Positions 1 to 9,032 of a DNA stretch of 64,000 nucleotides are shown here, in pieces. How positions within the stretch are numbered: the stretch's first letter is position 1; each line of letters opens with the position of its first letter. Under the pieces are notes generated by a model that was not told the DNA's origin, searched no databases, and was given only the letters and a program-made list of their open reading frames with translations. The translations under genes and the position numbers were made by a program. Where the stretch lies: the NCBI RefSeq assembly GCF_018614585.1, contig NZ_JAGGOI010000016.1:124001-188000 (forward strand), read 5' to 3'. This stretch comes from Streptomyces sp. ISL-1 (GTDB lineage Bacteria; Actinomycetota; Actinomycetes; Streptomycetales; Streptomycetaceae).

Positions 1-165
1 GACGTACCTGCGCTGCCCCTCGGCGAAGATCGTGTCGAACGCGAGGGACGACTTGCCCGACCCGGAGAGCCCGGTGAACACGATGATGGAGTCACGCGGG
101 AGGTCGAGCGAGACGTTCTTCAGGTTGTGCTCGCGAGCGCCACGAACGATGAGACGGTCGGCCAC
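1..165 (-). CDS. uvrA: Excinuclease ABC subunit A, N-terminal 55 residues (partial)
   Basis: Only the first 55 codons lie in the window; the gene continues off the left edge. The product begins VADRLIVRGAREHNLKN, the invariant UvrA start, and carries the first Walker A motif GLSGSGKSSLAFDT at about residues 32-45. UvrA is the ATP-dependent damage-recognition subunit of nucleotide excision repair and works with UvrB, which is also encoded in this window. The GTG start at 165 is preceded by a plausible AGAAAGG ribosome binding site. The gene is divergent from the isomerase-type gene that follows; the roughly 200 bp between them should hold both promoters. Confidence 0.97.
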   Translation of the reverse strand, partial: MADRLIVRGAREHNLKNVSLDLPRDSIIVFTGLSGSGKSSLAFDTIFAEGQRRYV

Positions 166-364
166 GCCGGACCTTTCTTGAGAGAAACGGAGGGGGCACA
201 GCCCCCGTCCCAGACTATGGGGGCCGTCGGATCGTTTGGATTCCAAGCTGTGAAATCTCTGCTGCTACCAGGATGCCTCCACCGAGCCTATAGCACGCAC
301 ATTCGAATTACGGCCACGCTCTGACACCTTCACCCGATCGAGTGCCGGGGCTATCGTCGGCCCC

Positions 365-1093
365 ATGATCGAACCCATGCGTGACCTGGCCTCGGTACGC
401 GAAGCCACCGATCGGCTCCTCGGCGCAGCCGCCGGAATGGACGACTCCGGGGCCGCCGCACCGTCCCGGCTCCCGGGCTGGAGCCGCGGCCATGTGCTGG
501 CGCACCTCTCCCGTAACGCTGACGCGCTCGAAAATGTTCTCGAGGGCCGCCCGATGTATCTGAGCGCCGAGGCGCGCGAGGCGGACATCACGCGGGACGC
601 GCACCGCCCGCTCGCCGCCCAGCTCGCCGACGTACGCGAGAGCGCCGCCCGTTTCATGGCCGCGTGCGCGGGTCCCGCCGACTGGAGCCGCACGGTCGAG
701 CTGCGCAACGGCGTCACGGACGCCGCGGCCCGCATCCCCTTCCGCCGGCTCGTCGAGGTCGAGCTGCACCACGTCGACCTCGGCATCGGCTACGAGCTGG
801 AGGACCTGCCGGAGGAGTTCACCGACCGGGAGATCGCCTTCCTCGCCCAGCGCTTCTCCGGGCGCGCGGACGTCCCGCCGACCCGCATCGTGGCGGCCGC
901 CAAGACCTCCGCCGACGGCTCGGCCGAGGACTTCGGCAAGCACTCCGGCGAGTGGCACACGGGCGGCACCGAGGGCGCCCCGGTGACGGTCACCGGCCCG
1001 GCCCCCGCCCTGCTCGGGTGGCTCGCCGGCCGCCGCGACGGGGCGGATCTGGACACTGCGGGAGGCCTGCTTCCGGCACTGCCCCCGCTATAG
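365..1093 (+). CDS. Mycothiol-dependent maleylpyruvate isomerase family protein
   Basis: The 242-residue product has the DinB-like four-helix fold typical of mycothiol-dependent maleylpyruvate isomerases (MDMPI N-terminal domain). The motif LPGWSRGHVLAHLSRNADAL near residues 37-56 supplies the first metal-binding histidine, and VEVELHHVDLGIGY near 137-150 supplies the others. The C-terminal third resembles the MDMPI C-terminal domain. Family members use mycothiol, the actinobacterial thiol, for isomerisation or transfer reactions, but the substrate cannot be told here because no gentisate pathway genes are nearby. It is followed after 9 bp by a metallo-hydrolase gene on the same strand, so the two are probably co-transcribed. 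The start could also be the ATG four codons downstream. Confidence 0.85.
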   Translation: MIEPMRDLASVREATDRLLGAAAGMDDSGAAAPSRLPGWSRGHVLAHLSRNADALENVLEGRPMYLSAEAREADITRDAHRPLAAQLADVRESAARFMAACAGPADWSRTVELRNGVTDAAARIPFRRLVEVELHHVDLGIGYELEDLPEEFTDREIAFLAQRFSGRADVPPTRIVAAAKTSADGSAEDFGKHSGEWHTGGTEGAPVTVTGPAPALLGWLAGRRDGADLDTAGGLLPALPPL

Positions 1094-1102
1094 GCTGAAC
1101 CC

Positions 1103-1759
1103 ATGACGTACAGCGGAGTGGTGAAGGTCGGCGGCGGCGCAGATGTGCACGAACTCCCAGACCTGATGATCTCCAAGGTCGCGGTCGGGCCGATGGACAA
1201 CAACTCCTATCTGCTGCGCTGCCGGGCCACCGACGAGCAACTGCTGATCGACGCGGCCAATGAGCCCGAGACGCTCCTGACGCTGATCGGCGACGACTCC
1301 ATCGCGTCCGTCGTCACCACGCATCGCCACGGCGACCACTGGCAGGCGCTGGCCGACGTCGTCCGCGCGACCGGTGCCCGCACCTACGCCGGCCGGTACG
1401 ACGTCGAAGGCATCCCCGTTCCGACGGACGTGCCCGTCGAGGACGGGGACACCATCCGAGTGGGCCGCGTCGAACTGACCGCCCGCCATCTCGTGGGGCA
1501 CACGCCCGGCTCGATCGCCCTGATCTACGACGACCCGCACGGCCACCCGCACGTTTTCACAGGTGACTGCCTCTTCCCCGGCGGGGTGGGCAACACCCGC
1601 AAGGATCCCGAGGCCTTCGCGAGCCTGATCAACGACGTCGAGACGAAGCTCTTCGGCGCGCTTCCGGACGAGACGTGGGTCTACCCGGGGCACGGCAAGG
1701 ACACGACGCTGGGCAACGAGCGGCCGCATCTGCCGGAGTGGCGCAAGCGCGGCTGGTAA
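1103..1759 (+). CDS. MBL-fold metallo-hydrolase (glyoxalase II-like)
   Basis: A 218-residue metallo-beta-lactamase-fold protein. The zinc ligands appear as THRHGDHW near residue 73 (the HxHxDH motif), GHTPGS near 132, GDCLFPGG near 152 and YPGHGKD near 193. The arrangement resembles hydroxyacylglutathione hydrolases; in actinomycetes such enzymes are thought to act on mycothiol or other thiol esters, though the substrate cannot be read from sequence. Cytoplasmic, with no signal peptide. It lies 9 bp downstream of the mycothiol-dependent isomerase-type gene, which favours a thiol-linked detoxification unit. Confidence 0.85.
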   Translation: MTYSGVVKVGGGADVHELPDLMISKVAVGPMDNNSYLLRCRATDEQLLIDAANEPETLLTLIGDDSIASVVTTHRHGDHWQALADVVRATGARTYAGRYDVEGIPVPTDVPVEDGDTIRVGRVELTARHLVGHTPGSIALIYDDPHGHPHVFTGDCLFPGGVGNTRKDPEAFASLINDVETKLFGALPDETWVYPGHGKDTTLGNERPHLPEWRKRGW

Positions 1760-1845
1760 GCGCACTCGTCCCTTACTCGCAGTTCCTGCTCGCGGTTCTT
1801 GCTCGCGTCTTGCGCATTCGTTCCGTGCTGTCGTACGCCGCCGGG

Positions 1846-2583
1846 TCAGTTGCCGTCCGCTGACGGGACGTCGCTCGGCCCGAAGTCGCCGAACCTGTCG
1901 AAGTCGTCGAAGCTTTCCGACACCGCCGGCGGCAGAGGTCCCAGCCGCAGGAGCCCGGTGACCAGGCGGGCAGTGAGCGCGTGCCAGGAGCCGGCGCGGC
2001 GGAGCATCGCGTGGTCGCCGCCCGGCATCCGCAGCGCGCAGGACTCGGCGCCGGCGGCTCGGGCCGCGGCCGCGAGTTCCCAGGAGCCGCGTGGGTCGGT
2101 CACCCTGTCGCGGTCGCCGTGCACCAGCACGATGCGCTTGGCCTCCAGGTGTGCCACCGGCTCTCCGGCCGGGCACCAGGGGGCGAGGCCGACGACGGCC
2201 TCCACGAGGGGGTGGCTCGCGGCCCGCAGTGCGGCCCGGCCGCCCATCGAGTGGCCGACCAGGACGACCGGGACCGGCCCGGTGAGAAAGGCCAGTTCGT
2301 CAATGGCCCGCAGCGCGTCACGCGCGGCGTCGGCGCGTACGCCGTTCCAGCCGCGGTGGCGGTAGCTGACTCTGCCGAGCACCACATCGTGGTCGACCGT
2401 GGCCCGCGCGATCGCCCGGGCGAAGGGGCGCATCCGGACGCCGGGCAGGTTCCACCGCGTCGGCGGCTCCAGGGCGTCGGCGGTTCCGCCGTGCAGCAGC
2501 AGAACGGCGCCCTGCGGCGGCTCGGCGGCACGGTCGAGCCGCAGAGCGGGGGCGGGCTGCCGCCCCTCTTCCTGTACGCGCAT
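1846..2583 (-). CDS. Alpha/beta hydrolase (dienelactone hydrolase-like)
   Basis: A 245-residue alpha/beta hydrolase. The oxyanion-hole motif LLLHGGTAD lies near residue 28, the nucleophile elbow GHSMGG near 109, a likely acid Asp in VHGDRDRVTDP near 155, and the catalytic His in GGDHAML near 190. The acidic tail rich in Asp and Phe after residue 220 is not part of the fold. No signal peptide is visible, so it should act in the cytoplasm on an ester or thioester whose identity is not evident. It converges on the MBL-fold gene. The ATG has an AAGGA sequence about 11 bp upstream. Confidence 0.85.
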   Translation of the reverse strand: MRVQEEGRQPAPALRLDRAAEPPQGAVLLLHGGTADALEPPTRWNLPGVRMRPFARAIARATVDHDVVLGRVSYRHRGWNGVRADAARDALRAIDELAFLTGPVPVVLVGHSMGGRAALRAASHPLVEAVVGLAPWCPAGEPVAHLEAKRIVLVHGDRDRVTDPRGSWELAAAARAAGAESCALRMPGGDHAMLRRAGSWHALTARLVTGLLRLGPLPPAVSESFDDFDRFGDFGPSDVPSADGN

Positions 2584-2764
2584 GGGTGTTCACGTCCTTG
2601 CCGATTCGGGCCCGGCGCAATTCGATGTCGTCGCTGACACTGCCCGGCTGCGCTCCCGATCATGACGGAGCCCCGCTGTCCGCCCAAACCCCGCCCCGGC
2701 GCTGAGAGCGCTGTGCCATACGAAGATGGGTACGAAGGCCGGCACGAACGTCAGAACGTGAACG

Positions 2765-3772
2765 TCAAGCCTCGACGCTGTCCTTCTCCGCGTTCCCGGC
2801 CTTCTGCGCCGCCTCTGCCGCTTCCCGCTCCGCCGTCTTCTTCGAGGCGATCAGACTGGTGATCGTGGTGATGACCAGCACACCGCAGATGACCGCCAGC
2901 GAGAACGGAATCGATATCTCGGGAACATGCACCCCGCCCTCGTGCAGCGCGTGCAGCACCAGCTTGACGCCGATGAAGCCGAGGATCACCGACAGCCCAT
3001 AACTGAGGTGGACCAGCTTCCTCAGCAGTCCGCCGATCAGGAAGTACAGCTGCCGCAGGCCCATCAGCGCGAAGGCGTTCGCGGTGAAGACGATGTACGG
3101 GTCCTGGGTCAGGCCGAAGATCGCGGGGATGGAGTCCAGCGCGAAGAGCACATCGGTGGTGCCGATGGCGAGCATGACCACCATCAACGGGGTCAGGACG
3201 CGCTTGCCGTTGTTGCGGATGAAGAGCTTGGTGCCGTGGTACTTGTCGGCGACTCCGAAGCGGTTCTCGATGGACTTGAGGAGGCGGTTCTCCTCGAACT
3301 CCTCTTCCTCCTCGTTGGAGCGCGCCTCCTGGATGAGCTTCCAGGCGGTGTAGATCAGGAACGCGCCGAAGATGTAGAAGACCCACGAGAAGCTGGCGAT
3401 GATCGCGGCTCCGGCCGCGATGAAGACGGCGCGCAGGACGAGAGCGATCAGCACGCCGATGAGCAGCACCCGCTGCTGGAGGTGGGACGGCACCGAGAAC
3501 TTCGCCATGATCAGGACGAAGACGAAGAGATTGTCGACGCTCAGCGACTTCTCGGTGATGAAGCCCGCGAAGAACTCTCCCGATGCCTGGCTCTCGCCGA
3601 ATATCAGCAGGCCGAGGCCGAAGAGAGCGGCCAGGACGATCCAGACAACGGTCCAGACTCCGGCTTCCTTGATCGACACGTCATGAGGCTTGCGCCCGAT
3701 GAAGAAGTCGATCGCGATCAGGGCGGACAGACCAAGAATGGTCAGCACCCACAGGGTCCATGAAACGTCCAC
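2765..3772 (-). CDS. TerC family integral membrane protein
   Basis: A 335-residue protein with about eight to nine hydrophobic segments. It carries the TerC/Alx hallmarks: a membrane-embedded acidic signature EKSLSVDNLFVFVLIM near residue 73, and FALDSIPAIFGLTQDPYIVF near 209. A charged loop (EEEEEFEENR) follows residue 155 and the tail is Lys/Glu/Ala-rich. TerC-family proteins are associated with tellurite resistance, metal (manganese) homeostasis and envelope stress, and are thought to work with TerD-type proteins on the inner face of the membrane. Two TerD-domain genes lie directly upstream on the same strand, which fits a joint stress module. Confidence 0.93.
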   Translation of the reverse strand: MDVSWTLWVLTILGLSALIAIDFFIGRKPHDVSIKEAGVWTVVWIVLAALFGLGLLIFGESQASGEFFAGFITEKSLSVDNLFVFVLIMAKFSVPSHLQQRVLLIGVLIALVLRAVFIAAGAAIIASFSWVFYIFGAFLIYTAWKLIQEARSNEEEEEFEENRLLKSIENRFGVADKYHGTKLFIRNNGKRVLTPLMVVMLAIGTTDVLFALDSIPAIFGLTQDPYIVFTANAFALMGLRQLYFLIGGLLRKLVHLSYGLSVILGFIGVKLVLHALHEGGVHVPEISIPFSLAVICGVLVITTITSLIASKKTAEREAAEAAQKAGNAEKDSVEA

Positions 3773-3991
3773 TGCGCCTCCGGCGTCGTACGGCTACTGA
3801 TCAGCGTCGTCGCTGCCGGAGGTCTCCTCCACCCAAGCGGCTCTGCCGCCACGGGCCGGCGACCCGGGACCGGTATCGGTCCGTACTGACGGGAACGCCG
3901 CAGCCGGGAGTACTCCCCTCCGCTCAAAGAAGCGTACAGGAATCCCCAAGAGAAGGTAAAGAGGTTGGTAAGCGGGCTTCAAGTGCGCAGG
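3773..3991 (-). promoter_or_regulatory. Gap upstream of the TerC gene
   Basis: This 219-bp gap separates the TerD-fusion gene from the TerC gene on the same strand. It is long enough to hold an independent TerC promoter, but I could not pick a convincing -35/-10 pair. No small gene is supported. Confidence 0.3.
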
Positions 3992-6022
3992 TCAGCGACG
4001 CCAGGAGCGACGGGCCGCGACCACTTGGTCCAGCACCTGGCGCAGCACGGCGCTGCCCGGCGGCACCGTGAGCGGCTCGTACGTCCAGGCGTGCCGGACC
4101 CACGGGTCGGCCAGGTGGTCGTCCGGGACAGGAGTGATGCGCAACAGCGAGCGCCAGAGCGGGTCGAGCACCGGTCCGTACGCGCTCGCGTCCTCGCGGT
4201 CCGCGACCATCAGCAGATGGACTCCGACCGCCGGGCCCTCGTCGGCGAGGTAGCGCAGCTGGGTGACCGCGCGGTCGTCGAAACCGTGCGGGAAGTCGTT
4301 GACGATCAGCAGCTGTTCCGCCGTGTCCAGGTCGGGCGGAAGCGAGTCGGCCGCGCCGCCGCGGACCGCCATCGTCACCAGGTCCACCCGCTGGGTGAGC
4401 TTGGCGAGCGTGTCGCTCACGCCCTGTGCGCCGGCCGCCGGCGGGCCGGCGAGGGCCCCGGAGCCGACCAGCGGGGCGAGCGATGGGGCCGCCGTGCCCG
4501 CCGGGTCGATGACATGGACCGTGAACTCGCCCGGTGGATAGACCGCGAGCAGCCGGGCCGCGTGAGCGACCGCGCAGTCCAGGGCGAGCCGGCGCAGCTG
4601 TGCCTCGTCCAGCACGATCGCCGCCTCGGAACCGGAACGTCCGCTGTCCACCCACAGCCCCCGCTCCAGCGGCAGCCGCACCAGGAACGGAATGCGCAGC
4701 TCGGGGCTCTCGGGCAGCTGGAGATCGCCCAGGCGCAGCGCCATCGGGATCTCCATCGGGACGCGGTACGCATGCCACGCCGGGTTGTCCCAGCGGGCGA
4801 AGGCGGGCGGCAGCGCGGGCTCGACGACCTCGGACTCGGCGGTGAGCTGGGCCAGGTCGCGGTCCAGAGCCTGACGGGCCCGGTCGGTCAGCTCCTCGCA
4901 CTTGGCGCGGGCCGCCTCGCGGGCGGCGTCCCCCGTGCCGCCGATGCGGCTGCGCGGGTCGGAGAGCACCTGGTCGAGTTCCTGGTCCAGTCGGCTCTCG
5001 GCGAAGTCGACGGCGCTGCGGTACGCGGCGACGCTGCGGGCCAGGTCCTCGAACATGCCCCAGACCTGGTTGTAGAGCCGCTCCTCCATGGACCAGCCGG
5101 TGGCGTCGCCCGCGACCGGCGGGGCCGGTTGCCCGGGCCGGGCGGGCGCGGCGGCCGGGGGCGGCGACGGGGGTGCGACGGACTGACGCCGCGGGTGCGC
5201 GTAGTTGATCGGGCCACCCGGCGGCTGCGGCGCGTCGGGTGTGGGCGTGGGCTGGGAGCTCGCGGCGCCGGCGGCCGACAGGCCGTCCCGGAGGGTCGCG
5301 TCCGGCCCGGGCGCAAGCGTCGCGTCCGGCCCGGCCGTCTGGTTCGGCCCCGGCGTCTGGTTCGACCCGGGTGTCTGGTTCGACCCGGGCGTAGGGTTCG
5401 GCCGCGGTGTGGCCGGCCTGGTGTACGCGCCGTCGGCGGCGCTCGTACGCAGCTGCGCCGGCTCCGCCCGGGGTATGCGCACAGCCACCGTCTCCTGCAC
5501 AGCGGTGGCCGTCTCGCGGGCCTTGCGCAGCCCCTGGTCGGCCAGCAGCTCCGCGAGCCCGCCCGCGTACCCCTGGCCCACAGCGCGCACCTTCCAGGCA
5601 CCCTGACGGCGATACAGCTCGACCGCGACGAGCGCGGTCTCGGCGTCCAGGCCGGTGATGGTGAAGCTGGCCAGCTCGGCGTCGTCCTGGCCGGTGACGA
5701 CGACGAAGGGGGCCGCGGTGGCGCCGAAGTGGGCAGGGCCGCCGGCGCCTTGGGGGAGGGCGAGCAGCACATTGACCTGATGCACCGCCTCGGGCACCGC
5801 GTCCAGATCCACGGTGAACCGGGGCGCTTCGGTGGCCCGCCGGGACACCTCGATGCCGGGCAGCGTGGGTGCGCCGGGGTGCGCGATCCACTCGTCCCGC
5901 ACTGCCCCGTGCGGGTCGGAGCAGGTGGCGCAGGCCACGACCGGATGGCCTGCCGACACCCGAATCTCCAGACGGGTCTGGGGCAAGGGGTGGTTCTGCC
6001 CCCGAACCAGCTCGGCCGTCAT
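3992..6022 (-). CDS. TerD-domain protein fused to a degenerate FtsK-like domain
   Basis: A 676-residue protein. Residues 1 to about 190 form a TerD-like beta-sandwich (VDLDAVPEAVHQVNVLLALP, then FTITGLDAETALVAVELYRR and WKVRAVGQGY). A Pro/Gly/Asn linker with four NQTPG-type hexapeptides and two GPDATL repeats spans about 205-245. A helical segment of about 150 residues follows, then an alpha/beta domain from about 430 that resembles the FtsK/HerA-type ATPase core: VYPPGEFTVHVIDPAG, then LLIVNDFPHGFDD in the Walker B position. The Walker A position reads WVDSGRSGSEAAIVLD and lacks the GKS/T signature, so ATP hydrolysis is doubtful. It lies about 100 bp downstream of a canonical terD gene and probably acts in the same stress response; its partner is unknown. 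Confidence 0.8.
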   Translation of the reverse strand: MTAELVRGQNHPLPQTRLEIRVSAGHPVVACATCSDPHGAVRDEWIAHPGAPTLPGIEVSRRATEAPRFTVDLDAVPEAVHQVNVLLALPQGAGGPAHFGATAAPFVVVTGQDDAELASFTITGLDAETALVAVELYRRQGAWKVRAVGQGYAGGLAELLADQGLRKARETATAVQETVAVRIPRAEPAQLRTSAADGAYTRPATPRPNPTPGSNQTPGSNQTPGPNQTAGPDATLAPGPDATLRDGLSAAGAASSQPTPTPDAPQPPGGPINYAHPRRQSVAPPSPPPAAAPARPGQPAPPVAGDATGWSMEERLYNQVWGMFEDLARSVAAYRSAVDFAESRLDQELDQVLSDPRSRIGGTGDAAREAARAKCEELTDRARQALDRDLAQLTAESEVVEPALPPAFARWDNPAWHAYRVPMEIPMALRLGDLQLPESPELRIPFLVRLPLERGLWVDSGRSGSEAAIVLDEAQLRRLALDCAVAHAARLLAVYPPGEFTVHVIDPAGTAAPSLAPLVGSGALAGPPAAGAQGVSDTLAKLTQRVDLVTMAVRGGAADSLPPDLDTAEQLLIVNDFPHGFDDRAVTQLRYLADEGPAVGVHLLMVADREDASAYGPVLDPLWRSLLRITPVPDDHLADPWVRHAWTYEPLTVPPGSAVLRQVLDQVVAARRSWRR
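5280..5405 (-). repeat. Short in-frame repeats coding the TerD-fusion linker
   Basis: Several degenerate 18-21 bp units built on 'gtctggttcg(a/g)cccgg' encode NQTPGS/NQTPGP/NQTAGP, followed by two copies of a unit encoding GPDATL. All remain in frame, so they change linker length without breaking the protein. Confidence 0.7.
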
Positions 6023-6119
6023 CGCTCTGTCCCCTCAGTGCTGTGCGGTGGTGGTGAGCGGTGCAGCTCCCGGCGGCCTCGTGCCTCCGGGAGCTGCGTG
6101 TCCTCCGTACGCGCCGTGC

Positions 6120-6698
6120 CTACAGGTGCGGAAGGATCGCCGGCATCAGGTCCTGGAAGGTACGGCCGTTGGCCGGGGTGCCGACGGCGGTCATCTGCCA
6201 GCCGCCGCCCACACGGTGCACCTTCGCCATGATCTGAGCGGTGTACTGACCACCGCCGGTGAGCGTGTAGCGGGCGAGCTCCTGGCCGTTGGTCTCGTCG
6301 ACGATGCGGCAGAACGCGTTCTGCACCTCGGCGAAGGTCTGCCCGGTGAAGGAGTTCACCGTGAAGACGATCTGGTCGATGTGGACCGGCACCCGCTGGA
6401 GATCGACGAGGATGGCCTCGTCGTCGCCGCCCGAGCCCGCTCCGCCGACCAGGTTGTCCCCGGTGTGCCGGACGGAGCCGTCGTCGCTGACGAGGTGGCG
6501 GAAGAAGACCACGTCCACCGGCTGCTTGTCGGCGAACAGCACGGCCGACGCGTCGAGGTCGACCTCCCTCGTGCGCGACCCGAACAGTCCACGGCGAGGG
6601 GCCGCCTGCCAGCCCAGGCCCATCCGCACCGCACTCAGTTCGCCCCCGTCGGACTTCTGCAGGCTGATGCCCTGTCCCTTGGACAAGTTGACGCTCAC
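6120..6698 (-). CDS. TerD family protein
   Basis: A 192-residue canonical TerD protein that begins MSVNLSKGQGISL, the usual TerD start. It carries the calcium-binding signature GAGSGGDDEAILVDL near residue 86 and the C-terminal GGGWQMTAVGTPANGRTFQDL. TerD proteins bind Ca2+ in a beta-sandwich and are linked to tellurite, oxidative and phage stress; in Streptomyces, members of the family also affect development. It lies upstream of the TerD-fusion gene on the same strand with a 97-bp gap, and with TerC completes a ter-type set. The residues RRGLFGSRTREVDLDASA near 35-52 are typical of the actinobacterial subgroup. Confidence 0.95.
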   Translation of the reverse strand: MSVNLSKGQGISLQKSDGGELSAVRMGLGWQAAPRRGLFGSRTREVDLDASAVLFADKQPVDVVFFRHLVSDDGSVRHTGDNLVGGAGSGGDDEAILVDLQRVPVHIDQIVFTVNSFTGQTFAEVQNAFCRIVDETNGQELARYTLTGGGQYTAQIMAKVHRVGGGWQMTAVGTPANGRTFQDLMPAILPHL

Positions 6699-6835
6699 GC
6701 GCTGTCCCCTCTCAGAACGTTCCCCTCGCCCGGCTGTCTGGGCGGTTGGACTGAAACCCTACGCAGTGGCGCCGACAGCGCAGCAGGGCTGGTTCGTTTT
6801 TGTGTCGGTCTTGAAACACACCAGGTGCGTGGGGC

Positions 6836-8956
6836 TCAGGCGAGGCCCGCCTCCTTCATCTGGCGCAGCTCCTTCTTCAACTCGCTCACCTCGTCGCGCA
6901 GCCGCGCGGCGATCTCGAACTGCAGGTCGGCCGCAGCGGCCCGCATCCGGTCGGTCATCTCCTCGATGATCCCGGCCAGTTCGGCCGCGGGCCGGTCGCT
7001 GAGCACCTCGCCCGTCTTGCCGCCCCGGCCGCCGAGCGCCGGGACCGGCGCCTTGGCGCCCTTGCCGGGCTTGTCCGCCTTCGCCTGGCGGTAGCCGGTG
7101 CCGAGCAGCTCTTCTGTGTCGAGTTCCTCGCGCGCGATGGTCGCGACGATGTCGTTGATCTTCTTGCGGAGCGGCTGCGGGTCGAGGCCGCGCTCGGTGT
7201 TGTACGCGACCTGCTTCTCCCGGCGGCGGTTGGTCTCCTCGATGGCCTGTGCCATCGCCGGGGTGATGGTGTCCGCGTACATATGGACCTGGCCGGAGAC
7301 ATTGCGCGCCGCGCGGCCGATGGTCTGGATCAGCGAGGTGCCGGAGCGCAGGAAGCCCTGCTTGTCGGCGTCGAGAATGGCCACGAGTGACACCTCGGGG
7401 AGGTCGAGGCCCTCACGCAGCAGGTTGATGCCGACCAGCACGTCGTACTCACCGGCGCGCAGTTCGCGCAGCAGCTCGACCCGGCGCAGGGTGTCGACGT
7501 CACTGTGCAGGTACCGGACCTGGATGCCCATTTCGAGGAAGTAGTCCGTGAGGTCCTCGGCCATCTTCTTGGTGAGGGTGGTGACCAGGACACGCTCGTC
7601 CTTCTCCGTGCGCAGACGGATCTCGTGCACCAGGTCGTCGATCTGGCCCTCGGTGGGCTTGACGACGACTTCCGGGTCGATCAGTCCGGTGGGGCGGATG
7701 ATCTGCTCCACGAAGCCGTCGCCGCGGGAGAGTTCATACTTCCCCGGGGTCGCCGACAGGTAGACCGTCTGGCCGATCCGCTTCTGGAACTCCTCCCACT
7801 TCAGCGGCCGGTTGTCGAGGGCGGACGGCAGCCGGAAGCCGTGGTCGACCAGGGTCCGCTTGCGCGAGGCGTCGCCCTCGTACATCGCGCCGATCTGCGG
7901 GACGGTGACATGCGACTCGTCGATGACGAGGAGGAAGTCCTCGGGGAAGTAGTCGATGAGGGTGTTGGGCGCGGAGCCGGGGCCCCGGTCGTCGAAGTGC
8001 ATCGAGTAGTTCTCGATGCCGGAGCAGGAGCCGATCTGGCGCATCATCTCGATGTCGTACGACGTGCGCATGCGCAGCCGCTGGGACTCCAGCAGCTTGC
8101 CCTGCTTGTCGAGTTCGGCGAGGCGCTGCTCCAGCTCCACCTCGATGCCGTTGATCGCCTTCTCCATGCGCTCCGGGCCCGCCACATAGTGGCTGGCCGG
8201 GAAGACGTACAGCGACTGGTCCTCGCTGATGATCTCGCCGGTGAGCGGGTGGAGGGTGGAGAGCGCCTCGATCTCGTCGCCGAACATCTCGATGCGGACG
8301 GCGAGCTCCTCGTAGACCGGGAAGATCTCGATGGTGTCGCCCCGGACCCGGAAGGTGCCGCGCGCGAAGGCCACGTCGTTGCGCGTGTACTGGATGTCGA
8401 CGAAGCGGCGCAGCAGCTGGTCGCGGTCGATCTCCTCGCCGACCTTGAGGGGCACCATCCGGTCGACGTACTCCTGCGGGGTACCGAGGCCGTAGATGCA
8501 CGAGACGGAGGCGACCACGATCACATCGCGACGGGTGAGCAGGGAGTTCGTCGCGGAGTGGCGCAGCCGCTCGACCTCCTCATTGATCGAGGAGTCCTTC
8601 TCGATGTAGGTGTCCGACTGCGGGACGTACGCCTCGGGCTGGTAGTAGTCGTAGTACGAGACGAAGTACTCGACGGCGTTGTTCGGCAGAAGCTCTCGGA
8701 ACTCGTTCGCCAGCTGGGCGGCCAGGGTCTTGTTCGGCGCCATCACCAGGGTGGGGCGCTGAAGCTTCTCGATCATCCAGGCGGTGGTCGCCGACTTGCC
8801 GGTGCCGGTTGCGCCCAGCAGGACGACATCCTTCTCACCTGCGCGGATGCGCCGCTCCAGGTCGGCGATGGCCGCCGGCTGGTCGCCGCTGGGCTGGTAG
8901 GAACTGACGACCTCGAAAGGCGCCACCGTACGTTCGATCTTGGAAACGGGCCGCAT
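6836..8956 (-). CDS. uvrB: Excinuclease ABC subunit B
   Basis: A 706-residue UvrB of normal length. Walker A GATGTGKSATTAW lies near residue 46, the DNA-wrapping beta-hairpin YYDYYQPEAYVP near 99, Walker B LVIDESHVT near 347, helicase motif V-VI GLDLPEVSLVAILDADKQGF and QTIGRAARN near 520-555, and the UvrC-binding UVR motif LQFEIAARLRDEVSELKKEL near 680. It loads onto DNA from UvrA and verifies damage before UvrC incision. The gene stands alone between terD and an MHYT-domain gene; upstream sequence ends GGTGGATTA before the ATG. Confidence 0.99.
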   Translation of the reverse strand: MRPVSKIERTVAPFEVVSSYQPSGDQPAAIADLERRIRAGEKDVVLLGATGTGKSATTAWMIEKLQRPTLVMAPNKTLAAQLANEFRELLPNNAVEYFVSYYDYYQPEAYVPQSDTYIEKDSSINEEVERLRHSATNSLLTRRDVIVVASVSCIYGLGTPQEYVDRMVPLKVGEEIDRDQLLRRFVDIQYTRNDVAFARGTFRVRGDTIEIFPVYEELAVRIEMFGDEIEALSTLHPLTGEIISEDQSLYVFPASHYVAGPERMEKAINGIEVELEQRLAELDKQGKLLESQRLRMRTSYDIEMMRQIGSCSGIENYSMHFDDRGPGSAPNTLIDYFPEDFLLVIDESHVTVPQIGAMYEGDASRKRTLVDHGFRLPSALDNRPLKWEEFQKRIGQTVYLSATPGKYELSRGDGFVEQIIRPTGLIDPEVVVKPTEGQIDDLVHEIRLRTEKDERVLVTTLTKKMAEDLTDYFLEMGIQVRYLHSDVDTLRRVELLRELRAGEYDVLVGINLLREGLDLPEVSLVAILDADKQGFLRSGTSLIQTIGRAARNVSGQVHMYADTITPAMAQAIEETNRRREKQVAYNTERGLDPQPLRKKINDIVATIAREELDTEELLGTGYRQAKADKPGKGAKAPVPALGGRGGKTGEVLSDRPAAELAGIIEEMTDRMRAAAADLQFEIAARLRDEVSELKKELRQMKEAGLA

Positions 8957-9032
8957 TAATCCACCGTACGACCCACCACTGACAACCGGAGGCGATCGAC
9001 GACCGGAGGCGATCCGCTGTGGGCTCGGACAC

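Noticed and set aside
3924..5891. Long Arg/Gly/Ala-rich open frame overlapping the TerD-fusion gene
   Set aside because: Composition is the out-of-frame shadow of a high-G+C gene; no family motifs, and the TerD frame explains the same DNA.
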